From NCBI RefSeq assembly GCF_034929435.1, contig NZ_JAYFUM010000032.1:1-57138 (forward strand): 57,138 nt of DNA, given 5' to 3'. The notes under the pieces were generated by a model, which ran no database searches, was not told the DNA's origin, and saw only the letters and a list, made by a program, of their open reading frames with translations. The first letter of the stretch is position 1, and each line of letters opens with the position of its first letter. The position numbers and the translations under genes were made by a program. The DNA comes from Arcicella rigui. GTDB lineage: Bacteria > Bacteroidota > Bacteroidia > Cytophagales > Spirosomataceae. Of this stretch, positions 25,380 to 33,904 are shown piece by piece.

Positions 25380-26408
25380 ATGATCAAGACATTCAGAGAA
25401 TTTTCTCAAAACAAGCAAGACTCAAAGACTCCCAAGTATCAACAATTGGTAAATACTTTGTTGATTGACATTGAGAGCGGGAATTTACAAACGGGCGAAC
25501 GTTTGCCTTCCATCAATGAAGCCAGCGAAGAATGCTACTTGTCTCGTGATACCGTCGAGCGTGCTTATTCAGAGCTTCACCGCTTAGGAGTTATTACTTC
25601 TATTTTCAGAAAAGGATACTTTATTTCTGGGAAATCAGCCAAAACCAAAACGAAGGTTTTCTTCTTGGTTGGAAAAATTACCGAAAACAACAAAGCCATT
25701 TTCAACGCTTTCGTGAATGCTTCTAATAAAGATGTAACGGTTGATATTTTTACTTATAATTACAAAAGCGATAATTTCAGAGAGATTATCAATAGCCATC
25801 TTGGTAATTATCATTACTACGTTATCATGCCTCATTTGATTGAGGAAAACGAAGAAAACCTTAAATGTTTAAAGAAGATTTCGGGCGAACGTCTTATCTT
25901 TTTAGAGCAATCAATGGCTTCTTTGCATGGCATGAATTCAAGTATTTTGAGTAACTCTGGTCAGGAGCTACACAATGTAATGCAACAAAACTTGAAGCAT
26001 TTCAAAAAATACAAAACACTTAATTTAGTACTTACCGAAGACGAGTATTTTGATTCGGAATTAATCACAGGTTTCAGAGATTTCTGCGAAGCAAATCATT
26101 TTGACTTCCAAGTATTAGACGGCTTCCAAGAAGAAGAAGTAAGTGCTGGAGCAGCTTATTTAACAATGGATGATGTTGATTTGGTAGCAGTAATCAAATC
26201 AGTAGAACAACAAAATTTAACTTTAGGAAAAGACGTAGGTTTGATTTCGCTGAACGACAATTGCTACAAAGAAATTTTAGCAGGCGGTATCAGTATTATT
26301 TCTTCAAAACCTTGTGAAATAGGTAAAATGGCAGCCAACATTATTCAAGCTGGAAAACGCCAACAATTACAAGTACCAATGGAAATGATTTTGAGAAAAT
26401 CGTTATAA
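25380..26408 (+). CDS. GntR-family regulator with LacI-type sensor domain
   Basis: A 342-residue transcription regulator. Residues 12-85 form a GntR winged helix-turn-helix (KYQQLVNTLLIDIESG, GERLPSINEASEECYLSRDT, VERAYSELHRLGVI, FRKGYFI). Residues 92-342 form a sugar-type binding domain (KVFFLVGKITENNKAIFNAF ... DVGLISLNDNCYKEILAGGI). In Bacteroidota such proteins control single sugar-use loci. No sugar-use operon lies nearby, and the only linked gene is the divergent sensor-only relative, so autoregulation and cross-control of the pair is plausible. It is followed by a strong intrinsic terminator. Confidence 0.88.
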   Translation: MIKTFREFSQNKQDSKTPKYQQLVNTLLIDIESGNLQTGERLPSINEASEECYLSRDTVERAYSELHRLGVITSIFRKGYFISGKSAKTKTKVFFLVGKITENNKAIFNAFVNASNKDVTVDIFTYNYKSDNFREIINSHLGNYHYYVIMPHLIEENEENLKCLKKISGERLIFLEQSMASLHGMNSSILSNSGQELHNVMQQNLKHFKKYKTLNLVLTEDEYFDSELITGFRDFCEANHFDFQVLDGFQEEEVSAGAAYLTMDDVDLVAVIKSVEQQNLTLGKDVGLISLNDNCYKEILAGGISIISSKPCEIGKMAANIIQAGKRQQLQVPMEMILRKSL

Positions 26409-26462
26409 GTAAATTGATATTGAAAAATAGACAAAGAAACTTTACCTCTTGCCTCTTTTTTG

Positions 26463-26496
26463 CAACCTTGACTATCTTTAGTCAAGGTTGTTTTGT
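26463..26496 (+). terminator. Intrinsic terminator after the GntR-type gene
   Basis: A perfect 12-bp stem (26463-26474 CAACCTTGACTA with 26479-26490) with a 4-nt loop, followed by TTTTGTTTT. Confidence 0.85.
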
Positions 26497-26525
26497 TTTA
26501 ATGAACTTTTGTCTTAAAAAACCTG

Positions 26526-26533
26526 TAATTTTG
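26526..26533 (+). promoter_or_regulatory. -7 promoter element of leuS
   Basis: TAATTTTG, a full match to TAnnTTTG, 69 bp before the leuS ATG; the resulting leader is about 60 nt. No T-box-like structure was noticed. Confidence 0.5.
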
Positions 26534-26602
26534 CAACTCTAAAAAATTTGTCAAAAAAGTCGAGGCATTTTTGCCTTCGACGAGCATAAATCACCATAAA
26601 AA

Positions 26603-29551
26603 ATGGAATACAATTTCAAAGAAACAGAACGAAAATGGAGACAGTTTTGGGAAGATAACCAAACTTATAAAACTGAGATAGACCACGCTAAACCTAAATA
26701 TTATGTTTTGGATATGTTTCCTTATCCATCAGGAGCAGGTTTACACGTAGGGCATCCGCTTGGTTATATTGCTTCCGACATTATCGCTCGTTACAAACGT
26801 TTGAAAGGTTTTAATGTATTGCATCCTATGGGTTTTGATTCGTTCGGTTTACCTGCCGAACAATATGCCATCCAGACGGGTCAACATCCTGCGATTACTA
26901 CCGAAGAAAATATCGCTACTTATATTCGTCAGCTAAAACAAATTGGTTTTAGTTATGACTGGTCTCGTGAAGTACGTACTTCTGATGCCAAATATTACAA
27001 ATGGACGCAGTGGATTTTCATGCAATTGTTCAAGCATTATTATGATAAAGATGCTAACAAGGCTTTACCGATTGCTTCTTTAGTTGAACGTTTTGCTGTT
27101 TCGGGCAACAAAGGCGTAAATGCCGTTTGTGATGAAGACACGCCAAACTTTACTGCCGAAGAATGGAATGCCATGAGCGAACAAGAGCAACAAGCTTTGT
27201 TATTGAAATTCCGTTTGACTTTCCCTGATGATTCGGTTGTAAACTGGTGTCCTGCTTTGGGAACAGTTTTGGCAAATGATGAAATCAAAGATGGCGTTTC
27301 AGAACGTGGTGGTTATCCTGTTGAACAGAAAAAAATGAAGCAGTGGGCAATGCGTATTACTGCTTATGCCGATAGATTAATCGACGGATTGAACGAAGTA
27401 GATTGGTCGGATGCTTTGAAAGAACAACAACGCAACTGGATTGGTAGAAGTACTGGTGCAAGTGTGAAATTTAAAGTTGATGCTTCGACTGTTCAAGAAA
27501 ATGCTCCTGAATTTATTGAAGTATTTACTACCCGTGTTGATACAATTTATGGCGTTTCGTTTATGGTAATTGCTCCAGAACATGAGTACGTTCCATTCTT
27601 GACAACACCAGAACAAAAAGAAAGTGTTGATGAGTACGTAAAATGGGTAGCTTCAAGAACGGAATTAGACCGTATGTCGGAAGTGAAAAAAGTAACGGGT
27701 GCATTTACAGGTAGCTACGTAATCAATCCATTCAATGATGAGAAAGTACCGATTTTCTTAGCGGATTATGTTTTGGCAGGCTACGGAACAGGTGCTGTAA
27801 TGGGTGTACCTTCGGGCGACCAACGAGACTGGAATTTTGCAAAACATTTTGATTTGCCAATTGTGCCAATTTTAGATGCACAAAAAGATATTGACCAACA
27901 AGCTGATAATACCAAAGAAGGGAAATATATCAATTCTGGTATCGTCAATGGTATGGGTTACAAAGAAGCTACGGCAACTTTGATAAAATGGTTGGAAGAA
28001 AAAGGCATTGGTAAAGGTAAAATTCAATATCGTTTGCGTAATGCGGTATTCAGTCGCCAACGTTATTGGGGCGAGCCAGTGCCAGCATACTTCAAAGATG
28101 GCTTACCATATTTGATTGAAGAAAGCGAATTACCTTTAGAATTACCCGTAATCGACAAGTACTTGCCAACTGAAACGGGCGAGCCACCATTAGGACGTGC
28201 AGAAGGTTGGAAATACAAAGGCGAGTATGAATATGAATTGTCAACAATGCCGGGTTGGGCAGGTTCGTCATGGTATTGGTATCGTTATATGGATGCTCAA
28301 AACGAGCAAGAATTTGCTTCACAAGAAGCCATTAATTACTGGAAAGCTGTCGATTTATACTTAGGCGGTTCAGAGCACGCCACTGGACACTTATTGTATA
28401 GCCGTTTCTGGAATAAATTCTTGAAAGATTTAGGATTAGTACCTGAAGAAGAATTTGCCAAGAAATTGATTAATCAAGGCATGATTCAAGGGCGTTCTAA
28501 TTTTGTGTATCGATTAAAAGAAACAATATTTCAAAAACCAGATGATAAAATTAGCTTTACAAATCATTTCTTTAGCTACTCTTATTATAAAAAATTCCTT
28601 AATGGTGATTTATCCAGTCTTGATTTGTATAAATTAGTTTTTCCAGATTTTGTTATTGATGATTCATTCAAAAGTGTTGAAGCAGGATTGATAAAGTATG
28701 ATTTAGTTGCTTTAAATGTAGATGTAAATATCGTAAATAATGATGTTTTAGACGTAGAAGCATTTAAGGATAGAAAGAAGAATTTATCATTCCAACCTGA
28801 TTTTGAAGAGGCTGAATTTATTACCGAAGAAGATGGCAAATATATCTGCGGCTTTGAAGTTGAAAAAATGTCAAAACGTTGGTTTAACGTAGTAAATCCA
28901 GACGTTTTAGTTGATAAAGTTGGTGCAGATACTTTGCGTTTGTACGAAATGTTCTTAGGCCCATTAGAACAAGCCAAACCTTGGAATACCAATGGAATTG
29001 ACGGTTCATTCCGCTTTATCAAAAAAGTATGGCGTTTGTTCTATGACGATTTGGGAAATTTCAAAGTAAAAGATGAAGCCCCAACGCCAGCAGAATTGAA
29101 AGTATTGCATACTTGTATCAAGAAAGTAGAAGAAGATTTAGAGCGTTATTCATTCAATACAGTAGTTTCTACTTTAATGATTTGTGTGAATGATTTAGGT
29201 TCATTGAAATGTGCTAAGAAAGCAATCTTGCAAGAATTAGTCATTTTAATGTCGCCGTACACGCCACACATTGCCGAAGAACTTTGGGTATTGTTGGGCA
29301 ATGAAGCAGGAACAATTTCTTATGCTACTTTCCCTAAATTCAATGCTTCATTATTAGTAGAAGCCAATTTCGATTATCCGATTTCAATCAACGGAAAAGT
29401 AAGAGCCAATATCTCTTTCCCAACCGATGCGATTCCAGCGGATATTGAAGCAGGCGTTTTAGCCAATGAAGTAGTACAAAAATGGTTAGATGGTAAAGCT
29501 CCTAAAAAAGTAATAGTTGTGCCAAAACGTATTGTGAATGTAGTTTTGTAA
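26603..29551 (+). CDS. leuS: Leucyl-tRNA synthetase
   Basis: Charges tRNA-Leu with leucine. At 982 residues it is long for the bacterial enzyme. Class I signatures are present: HVGH at 48-51 (GAGLHVGHPLGY) and KMSKRW at about 755 (KMSKR in place of the textbook KMSKS). The CP1 editing domain lies between (ending near GAVMGVPSGDQRDWNFA, with the editing-site aspartate region). Unusual: between GRSNFVYR (about 635) and VDVNIV (about 708) there are about 70 residues where I recall about 20 in typical enzymes. This ~45-50-residue insertion is AT-rich and hydrophobic (FFSYSYYKKFL, LYKLVFPDFVIDDSF). The frame is uninterrupted, so the enzyme should be functional. Confidence 0.97.
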   Translation: MEYNFKETERKWRQFWEDNQTYKTEIDHAKPKYYVLDMFPYPSGAGLHVGHPLGYIASDIIARYKRLKGFNVLHPMGFDSFGLPAEQYAIQTGQHPAITTEENIATYIRQLKQIGFSYDWSREVRTSDAKYYKWTQWIFMQLFKHYYDKDANKALPIASLVERFAVSGNKGVNAVCDEDTPNFTAEEWNAMSEQEQQALLLKFRLTFPDDSVVNWCPALGTVLANDEIKDGVSERGGYPVEQKKMKQWAMRITAYADRLIDGLNEVDWSDALKEQQRNWIGRSTGASVKFKVDASTVQENAPEFIEVFTTRVDTIYGVSFMVIAPEHEYVPFLTTPEQKESVDEYVKWVASRTELDRMSEVKKVTGAFTGSYVINPFNDEKVPIFLADYVLAGYGTGAVMGVPSGDQRDWNFAKHFDLPIVPILDAQKDIDQQADNTKEGKYINSGIVNGMGYKEATATLIKWLEEKGIGKGKIQYRLRNAVFSRQRYWGEPVPAYFKDGLPYLIEESELPLELPVIDKYLPTETGEPPLGRAEGWKYKGEYEYELSTMPGWAGSSWYWYRYMDAQNEQEFASQEAINYWKAVDLYLGGSEHATGHLLYSRFWNKFLKDLGLVPEEEFAKKLINQGMIQGRSNFVYRLKETIFQKPDDKISFTNHFFSYSYYKKFLNGDLSSLDLYKLVFPDFVIDDSFKSVEAGLIKYDLVALNVDVNIVNNDVLDVEAFKDRKKNLSFQPDFEEAEFITEEDGKYICGFEVEKMSKRWFNVVNPDVLVDKVGADTLRLYEMFLGPLEQAKPWNTNGIDGSFRFIKKVWRLFYDDLGNFKVKDEAPTPAELKVLHTCIKKVEEDLERYSFNTVVSTLMICVNDLGSLKCAKKAILQELVILMSPYTPHIAEELWVLLGNEAGTISYATFPKFNASLLVEANFDYPISINGKVRANISFPTDAIPADIEAGVLANEVVQKWLDGKAPKKVIVVPKRIVNVVL

Positions 29552-29573
29552 GAAAAACAATTTAGCCAAACAT

Positions 29574-29611
29574 AATCCTATCAGGTTTTGAAACTTGATA
29601 GGATTTTTTGT
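29574..29611 (+). terminator. Intrinsic terminator after leuS
   Basis: A stem of 10 perfect base pairs (29574-29583 AATCCTATCA with 29596-29605), extendable inward with one G-U pair, followed by a T run. Confidence 0.85.
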
Positions 29612-29700
29612 TGACTTAATTTGAAACTATTTAAAAGTTTGCAAGGAAGAGCATTTATTTATAAATTTATAAATACAAGTTTTATCTAAAAGATATTGTT

Positions 29701-29859
29701 ATGAATGCTAAATCATTGATTGATAAAGGTCAAATTAAATTAACACCAATGGTTTCATCACTTAAAGGTACGTTTTCGTTCAATGAGAGTTTTGATTATA
29801 AGGAAGAGTTAGAAAAAAGATTGTTCCGAAAGTATCTAAAATTACGGACTAAAGGTTAA
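29701..29859 (+). CDS. Small 52-aa hypothetical protein
   Basis: An ATG-to-TAA frame of 52 residues starting MNAKSLIDKGQIKLTPMVSS, with a charged helical C-terminus (KEELEKRLFRKYLKLR). Length and charge are like small antitoxins of VapB type, but I cannot assign a family. No toxin gene follows: the next 110 bp carry no recognisable protein. It may be a real small gene, an orphan antitoxin, or the left-over end of a lost system. Confidence 0.4.
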   Translation: MNAKSLIDKGQIKLTPMVSSLKGTFSFNESFDYKEELEKRLFRKYLKLRTKG

Positions 29860-29970
29860 GAGAGAGAATTGACTTATTCTTCAACATCATACTTGTTACT
29901 GAAAATTGCTTCAAGAGTTTTTTATCAACTTCAAAATCTAAACATATCTCTCTCATTAAACAATCTTTTT

Positions 29971-30495
29971 ATGGAACTACAAGCCCTACAATATCCCATT
30001 GGCAAATGGAATCCTCAAGAAACTTATACTTGGGACGAAATTCAAGAAAGAATCGCTTTATTAAAAACTTTTCCTGCAAAGTACAGAGCAATTACAAATG
30101 GCATTAGCGAGGAGGATTTACTAAAACAATATCGTGAAGGAAGCTGGACGGTCAGACAAGTGGTAAATCATGTGGCTGATATGCACATTTTACATTATAT
30201 CAGATTTAAACACGCTTTGACAGAAGAAAATACTCAGGGCGTTGTGGCTAAAATTGACGCTTGGGCAAATTTATCGGAAGCTCAAAATGCTCCAATTGAT
30301 TTTTCGCTTACACTTTTGGAAGGTACGCATCAGCGTTGGACTTATTTATTGGAACAAATGACCGCCGAGGATTTTACAAAAGGGTATTATCACCCACTTC
30401 GTAAAATTTACATTCCTCTGACTGATGCTTTGGATATGGGCGTTTGGCATAGCCAACATCATTTAGAGCATCTGAAAATTGCATTAAATAAATAA
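29971..30495 (+). CDS. YfiT/BstA-type DinB-fold metal-dependent hydrolase
   Basis: A 174-residue DinB/YfiT-fold protein. The YfiT pattern is visible: LQYPIGKWNPQ at the start, GSWTVRQVVNHVADMHILHYIRFKHAL (about 59-85, with the first metal histidine in NHVADMH), and MGVWHSQHHLEHL near the end with the other two histidines. Relatives act as bacillithiol transferases or as metal-dependent hydrolases; bacillithiol occurs in many Bacteroidota. The start at 29971 (MELQALQYP) matches the family; an upstream in-frame ATG at 29869 would add 34 unlikely residues. Confidence 0.85.
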   Translation: MELQALQYPIGKWNPQETYTWDEIQERIALLKTFPAKYRAITNGISEEDLLKQYREGSWTVRQVVNHVADMHILHYIRFKHALTEENTQGVVAKIDAWANLSEAQNAPIDFSLTLLEGTHQRWTYLLEQMTAEDFTKGYYHPLRKIYIPLTDALDMGVWHSQHHLEHLKIALNK

Positions 30496-30593
30496 TAGTC
30501 CTGAGGCTTTTTGTATTGTTGTCTCAATAAGCCTTTATTCATTTTCGTTATTCAGAAAAGTTTATCAACTATTTTAAACTCTATTTAACGAAT

Positions 30594-31064
30594 ATGAAAA
30601 CTAAACTTACGCTCATTGTACTATTGGCAAGTCAATTATTGGCTTGTCAGAAAAGCAATGAAGAATCTCTAAAAAGCCTTGCAGAAACCATCAGTGGAAC
30701 TTATGAAGCCACAAGTCATGAAAGTTTTGGGAAATCATTATCTTATCCAATTAATGGTAAGACAGTTTCACTCCAAATTGAAGCAGTAGCAAAAGATAGT
30801 GTCAGAATTGTAGTGAATTCAATTAGTAATGATATTTATTCTCCTGGAGAAACAAAGGTTTATCCTAAAGTTTCTGTCAGTAAATCTACTTGTAGCCCTT
30901 GTGCAGACCCAGTTACTTATCGTGTGAGCTTAGGCCCTCAAGTGAATCAAGGAACTTTGGAAAATATCATTTGGTTTGATGTCAATAAACGGGCTTTTTA
31001 TACTTACATTCCACCGAATTATACAAAAGGAGCTGTACAGACTGCTTTTGCAAAAATAAATTAA
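30594..31064 (+). CDS. Hypothetical lipoprotein
   Basis: A 156-residue protein with a lipoprotein signal: MKTKLTLIVLLASQLLAC with a lipobox LLAC and cysteine at residue 18. The mature part is beta-rich (VSLQIEAVAKDSVRIVVNS) with one CSPC pair near residue 100. I do not recognise the family; it is probably anchored in the outer membrane facing the periplasm. It ends within a 24-bp perfect hairpin that also contains the stop codon of the convergent oxidoreductase gene. Confidence 0.75.
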   Translation: MKTKLTLIVLLASQLLACQKSNEESLKSLAETISGTYEATSHESFGKSLSYPINGKTVSLQIEAVAKDSVRIVVNSISNDIYSPGETKVYPKVSVSKSTCSPCADPVTYRVSLGPQVNQGTLENIIWFDVNKRAFYTYIPPNYTKGAVQTAFAKIN

Positions 31065-31110
31065 ACCAAAAGAGGATTGTCATTGCGACAATCCTCTTTT
31101 GGTTTAATTT
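31058..31110. terminator. Bidirectional terminator overlapping two stop codons
   Basis: A perfect 24-bp inverted repeat (31058-31081 with 31087-31110) with a 5-nt loop, flanked by T-rich ends. Its left foot contains the TAA of the lipoprotein gene (31062-31064) and its right foot overlaps the TAA of the convergent oxidoreductase gene (31109-31111). Confidence 0.9.
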
Positions 31111-33271
31111 ATCCAATATTATCAATATCAAAAGGCAAAGTACGAATTCTTGTGCCTGTTAGATTATAAATCGCATTGCAAAGTGCTGGAGCGAATGGTG
31201 GTAAACCCGGTTCGCCAACGCCGCCCGGTGCTTCTTGATTATCAATAATATGTACTTCGGTTGCTGGCATTTCGCTGATTCTTAGTACACTGTATTGGTG
31301 GAAATTACTTTGTTCGGCTTGTCCGTCTTTGAAAGTAATGCCATTTTTAATCGCAGCGGTCAAACCCATCACAATATTGCCTTCAGTTTGTGCTTTGATA
31401 TTGTCTGGATTCACGGTCATTCCGCAGTCGATTACTGAAACTACTTTCTCAATTTTAACACCTTTACCACTTTTTGAAACTGTAACTGCATGAGCGACAA
31501 TCGTTCCAAATGAACGAGCAATGGCGATACCAATGGCTTGTCCTTCTGGCAATTTCTGATGATAATTCGCTTTTTTCGCTAAGGTTTGTAATACTCTACT
31601 GAATCTTGGAGCATCCGCCAACATATCCAAACGGAAAGCCAATGGGTCGGTTTTTGCCGCATGAGCTAATTCATCAATAAAACTTTCTTGCCCGAAAGCT
31701 GTCGTTGATGAATATACCGAACGCCACCAAAGAATTGGAATATCTGTTTCTGCTAAATGGAAACTTGCTCTACGGCTGGCAAAATCATAAGGACTGTCTT
31801 CTGTATTCGCTGTTTCAATCGCCCAGTCGTCTGGTGCATTTTTCAATGGATTGCCAAATACTTGGTGCTGAATAGAGCTACCCACAATTTTATGATTGTG
31901 TGCTACTACATTTCCTTTGTCGTCCAAACCTCCTTGCATAGCCGACAACATTCCCGGACGGAACGGCCCTTGTGTAGTATCATCTTCACGTGTCCAAATT
32001 ACTTTTACGGGAGCATTCACTTGTTTTGAAAGATTCGCCGCTTCCATTACGTAATCGAAATAAGCTTTTCTTCCGAAAGCACCGCCCATAAATGGCACGT
32101 TTACTTTTACATTTTCAGGTTTGATTTTCAAGTATTGTGCTACTTGTGGAATTAATCCGTCAGGGCCTTGAATAGGTGCCCAAATTTCTACTTTATCACC
32201 TTGTACCCAAACGGTAGCGTTTTCTGGTTCAAGTGGAGCGTGTGCTAAGAAAGGTGTTTCGTATTGTGCTTCTACTTTTTTGGTAGCACTTTCAAAGCTT
32301 TTACCAAAATCTCCTACTTTCTCATCTTTGTACTCAAATCCTTCGGTTTTTGCCAAAGTACGCAAATTAGCAAAGTACGCATCTGTTGAAATTTTATCCG
32401 AACCTTGTGCATCCCAATTGATTTTCAAAGCTCTTCTTCCTTTCAATGCCGCCCAATAAGTATCCGCTACAACGGCTACTGCTTCCACTGTTTTATGGGG
32501 CATTTTGCGTTCTGTTTTCAATACATATTTTACGCCTTTTACTTTCATGGCTGCCGAACCGTCGAAACTAACTACTTTTCCATGAATGGTTGGAGAACGT
32601 TCGATGCTGGCGAATAACATTCCCGGTACATCTGAGTCTATTCCGAAAACGGCTGTTCCATTTACTTTTGAAGGAATTTCTGGACGAGCTACCGATTTCC
32701 CCAACAATTTAAAATCCTTCTGGTCTTTTAATTTTGGTTCTTTCGGAATTTCTAATTTCGAGGCTTCTTCTACTAATTCCCCATAAGTATAAGATTTCCC
32801 CGACGGTTTATGATATACTTTTGCTTCTAAAGCATAGCATTCAGAAACAGGTACTTGCCATTTTTTACTGGCGGCTGTTATCAACATTTCTTTTACTGCT
32901 GCACCTGCTTTTCGCATCGGTAGCCAACGAGTACGGATGGAAGAAGAACCTCCCGAAAGTTGAGCTCCGTATTTGCCTTGTCCGTCTGTATTTCTGATTT
33001 CTACTTGGTCTAAAGTAACTTCTAATTCTTCGGCAATTAAAAGCGGAAGCGATTGATAAGTACCTTGCCCCATATCTGGACGAGCATTGAAAAGAATAAT
33101 TTTTCCGTCGTCATTGATTAAAATATAGGGATTTAGCTCAATGCCCAAAGCCGTAGCTGTGCTGTCAATTTTATGAAGACCTACGGCTTTGCCGAATGAA
33201 GGCAAAGAAAAACCAATTGCCAAAAAAGTACTGGCTTTTATAAATTCTCTGCGTGAATTGTTCTGTGTCAT
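31109..33271 (-). CDS. Molybdopterin-binding subunit of xanthine-dehydrogenase-family oxidoreductase
   Basis: A 720-residue large subunit of an aldehyde/N-heterocycle oxidoreductase of the isoquinoline 1-oxidoreductase beta type. A twin-arginine signal is visible (SRREFIKAS, R7-R8), so the folded enzyme is exported to the periplasm. Family segments include PDMGQGTYQSLPLLIAEEL, FLAHAPLEPENATVW, VPFMGGAFGRKAYFDY and the C-terminal GGVGEPGLPPFAPALCNAI, which has the active-site glutamate. It follows the 2Fe-2S subunit gene by 18 bp, giving a two-gene operon. No separate FAD subunit is seen, as expected for this type; electrons would pass to a cytochrome. The substrate is unknown. Confidence 0.9.
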   Translation of the reverse strand: MTQNNSRREFIKASTFLAIGFSLPSFGKAVGLHKIDSTATALGIELNPYILINDDGKIILFNARPDMGQGTYQSLPLLIAEELEVTLDQVEIRNTDGQGKYGAQLSGGSSSIRTRWLPMRKAGAAVKEMLITAASKKWQVPVSECYALEAKVYHKPSGKSYTYGELVEEASKLEIPKEPKLKDQKDFKLLGKSVARPEIPSKVNGTAVFGIDSDVPGMLFASIERSPTIHGKVVSFDGSAAMKVKGVKYVLKTERKMPHKTVEAVAVVADTYWAALKGRRALKINWDAQGSDKISTDAYFANLRTLAKTEGFEYKDEKVGDFGKSFESATKKVEAQYETPFLAHAPLEPENATVWVQGDKVEIWAPIQGPDGLIPQVAQYLKIKPENVKVNVPFMGGAFGRKAYFDYVMEAANLSKQVNAPVKVIWTREDDTTQGPFRPGMLSAMQGGLDDKGNVVAHNHKIVGSSIQHQVFGNPLKNAPDDWAIETANTEDSPYDFASRRASFHLAETDIPILWWRSVYSSTTAFGQESFIDELAHAAKTDPLAFRLDMLADAPRFSRVLQTLAKKANYHQKLPEGQAIGIAIARSFGTIVAHAVTVSKSGKGVKIEKVVSVIDCGMTVNPDNIKAQTEGNIVMGLTAAIKNGITFKDGQAEQSNFHQYSVLRISEMPATEVHIIDNQEAPGGVGEPGLPPFAPALCNAIYNLTGTRIRTLPFDIDNIG

Positions 33272-33289
33272 GTTTTTGTGGTTTTGAGA

Positions 33290-33778
33290 TTACTTACCCG
33301 AAGAATTTGCTCCATCTTTCATCAACTCGGCTGCTCTATGTATTGCCTTACGAATACGTGGATAAGTACCACAACGACAAATATTTCCCGACATCGCTTC
33401 GTCTATATCCGCATCGGTTGGATTACGTTTTTCTTTCAATAAAGCTACTGCCGACATAATTTGTCCTGACTGGCAATAGCCACATTGCGGTACTTGTTCT
33501 TCAATCCAAGCTTTCTGAACAGCACTATCGGTATTGGCAGAAATTCCTTCGATAGTAGTGATTTTGCTACTTGCTTTCAGCGTTGAAATCGGCGTTGAAC
33601 AAGAACGAGTCGGCTGACCGTCAACATGAATGGTACAAGCTCCGCAAAGAGCCATCCCACAACCAAATTTCGTTCCTTTCAAACCTACGTAATCACGAAT
33701 GACCCACAAAAGGGGCGTGTCGGCATCAGCATCTACATTATACTTTTTGCCATTTACTGTGAGATTATATTTTGCCAT
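33290..33778 (-). CDS. 2Fe-2S subunit of xanthine-dehydrogenase-family oxidoreductase
   Basis: A 162-residue small subunit with two 2Fe-2S clusters. The ferredoxin-like cluster is bound by C40, C45, C48 and C60 (FGCGMALCGACT, then TRSC). The second uses the CGYCQSGQ and NICRCGTYPR cysteines in the helical C-terminal part. It passes electrons from the molybdenum site of its partner. No signal peptide of its own, so it is probably carried through the Tat pathway bound to the large subunit. The start at 33778 is the only good one. Confidence 0.92.
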   Translation of the reverse strand: MAKYNLTVNGKKYNVDADADTPLLWVIRDYVGLKGTKFGCGMALCGACTIHVDGQPTRSCSTPISTLKASSKITTIEGISANTDSAVQKAWIEEQVPQCGYCQSGQIMSAVALLKEKRNPTDADIDEAMSGNICRCGTYPRIRKAIHRAAELMKDGANSSGK

Positions 33779-33794
33779 GATTGTTAATTTTTTT

Positions 33795-33904
33795 TCTGTT
33801 GGCTTTCGGCTGTCTGCTTTCGGCTTTCAGAATTATTATTTTAGCTTGTTTTAAATAGCTGATAGCTGAAATCCGACATCCGAAATCCAACATCCAAAAT
33901 CGAA
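33795..33904. repeat. Reiterated-word repeat (CTTTCGGCT / CCGAAATCC type)
   Basis: In the gap between the propeller gene and the iron-sulphur gene, one half reads GGCTTTCGGCTGTCTGC and the other GAAATCCGACATCCGAAATCC. They are partly complementary and separated by an AT-rich stretch. This is one of several such spacers in the window. Confidence 0.6.
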
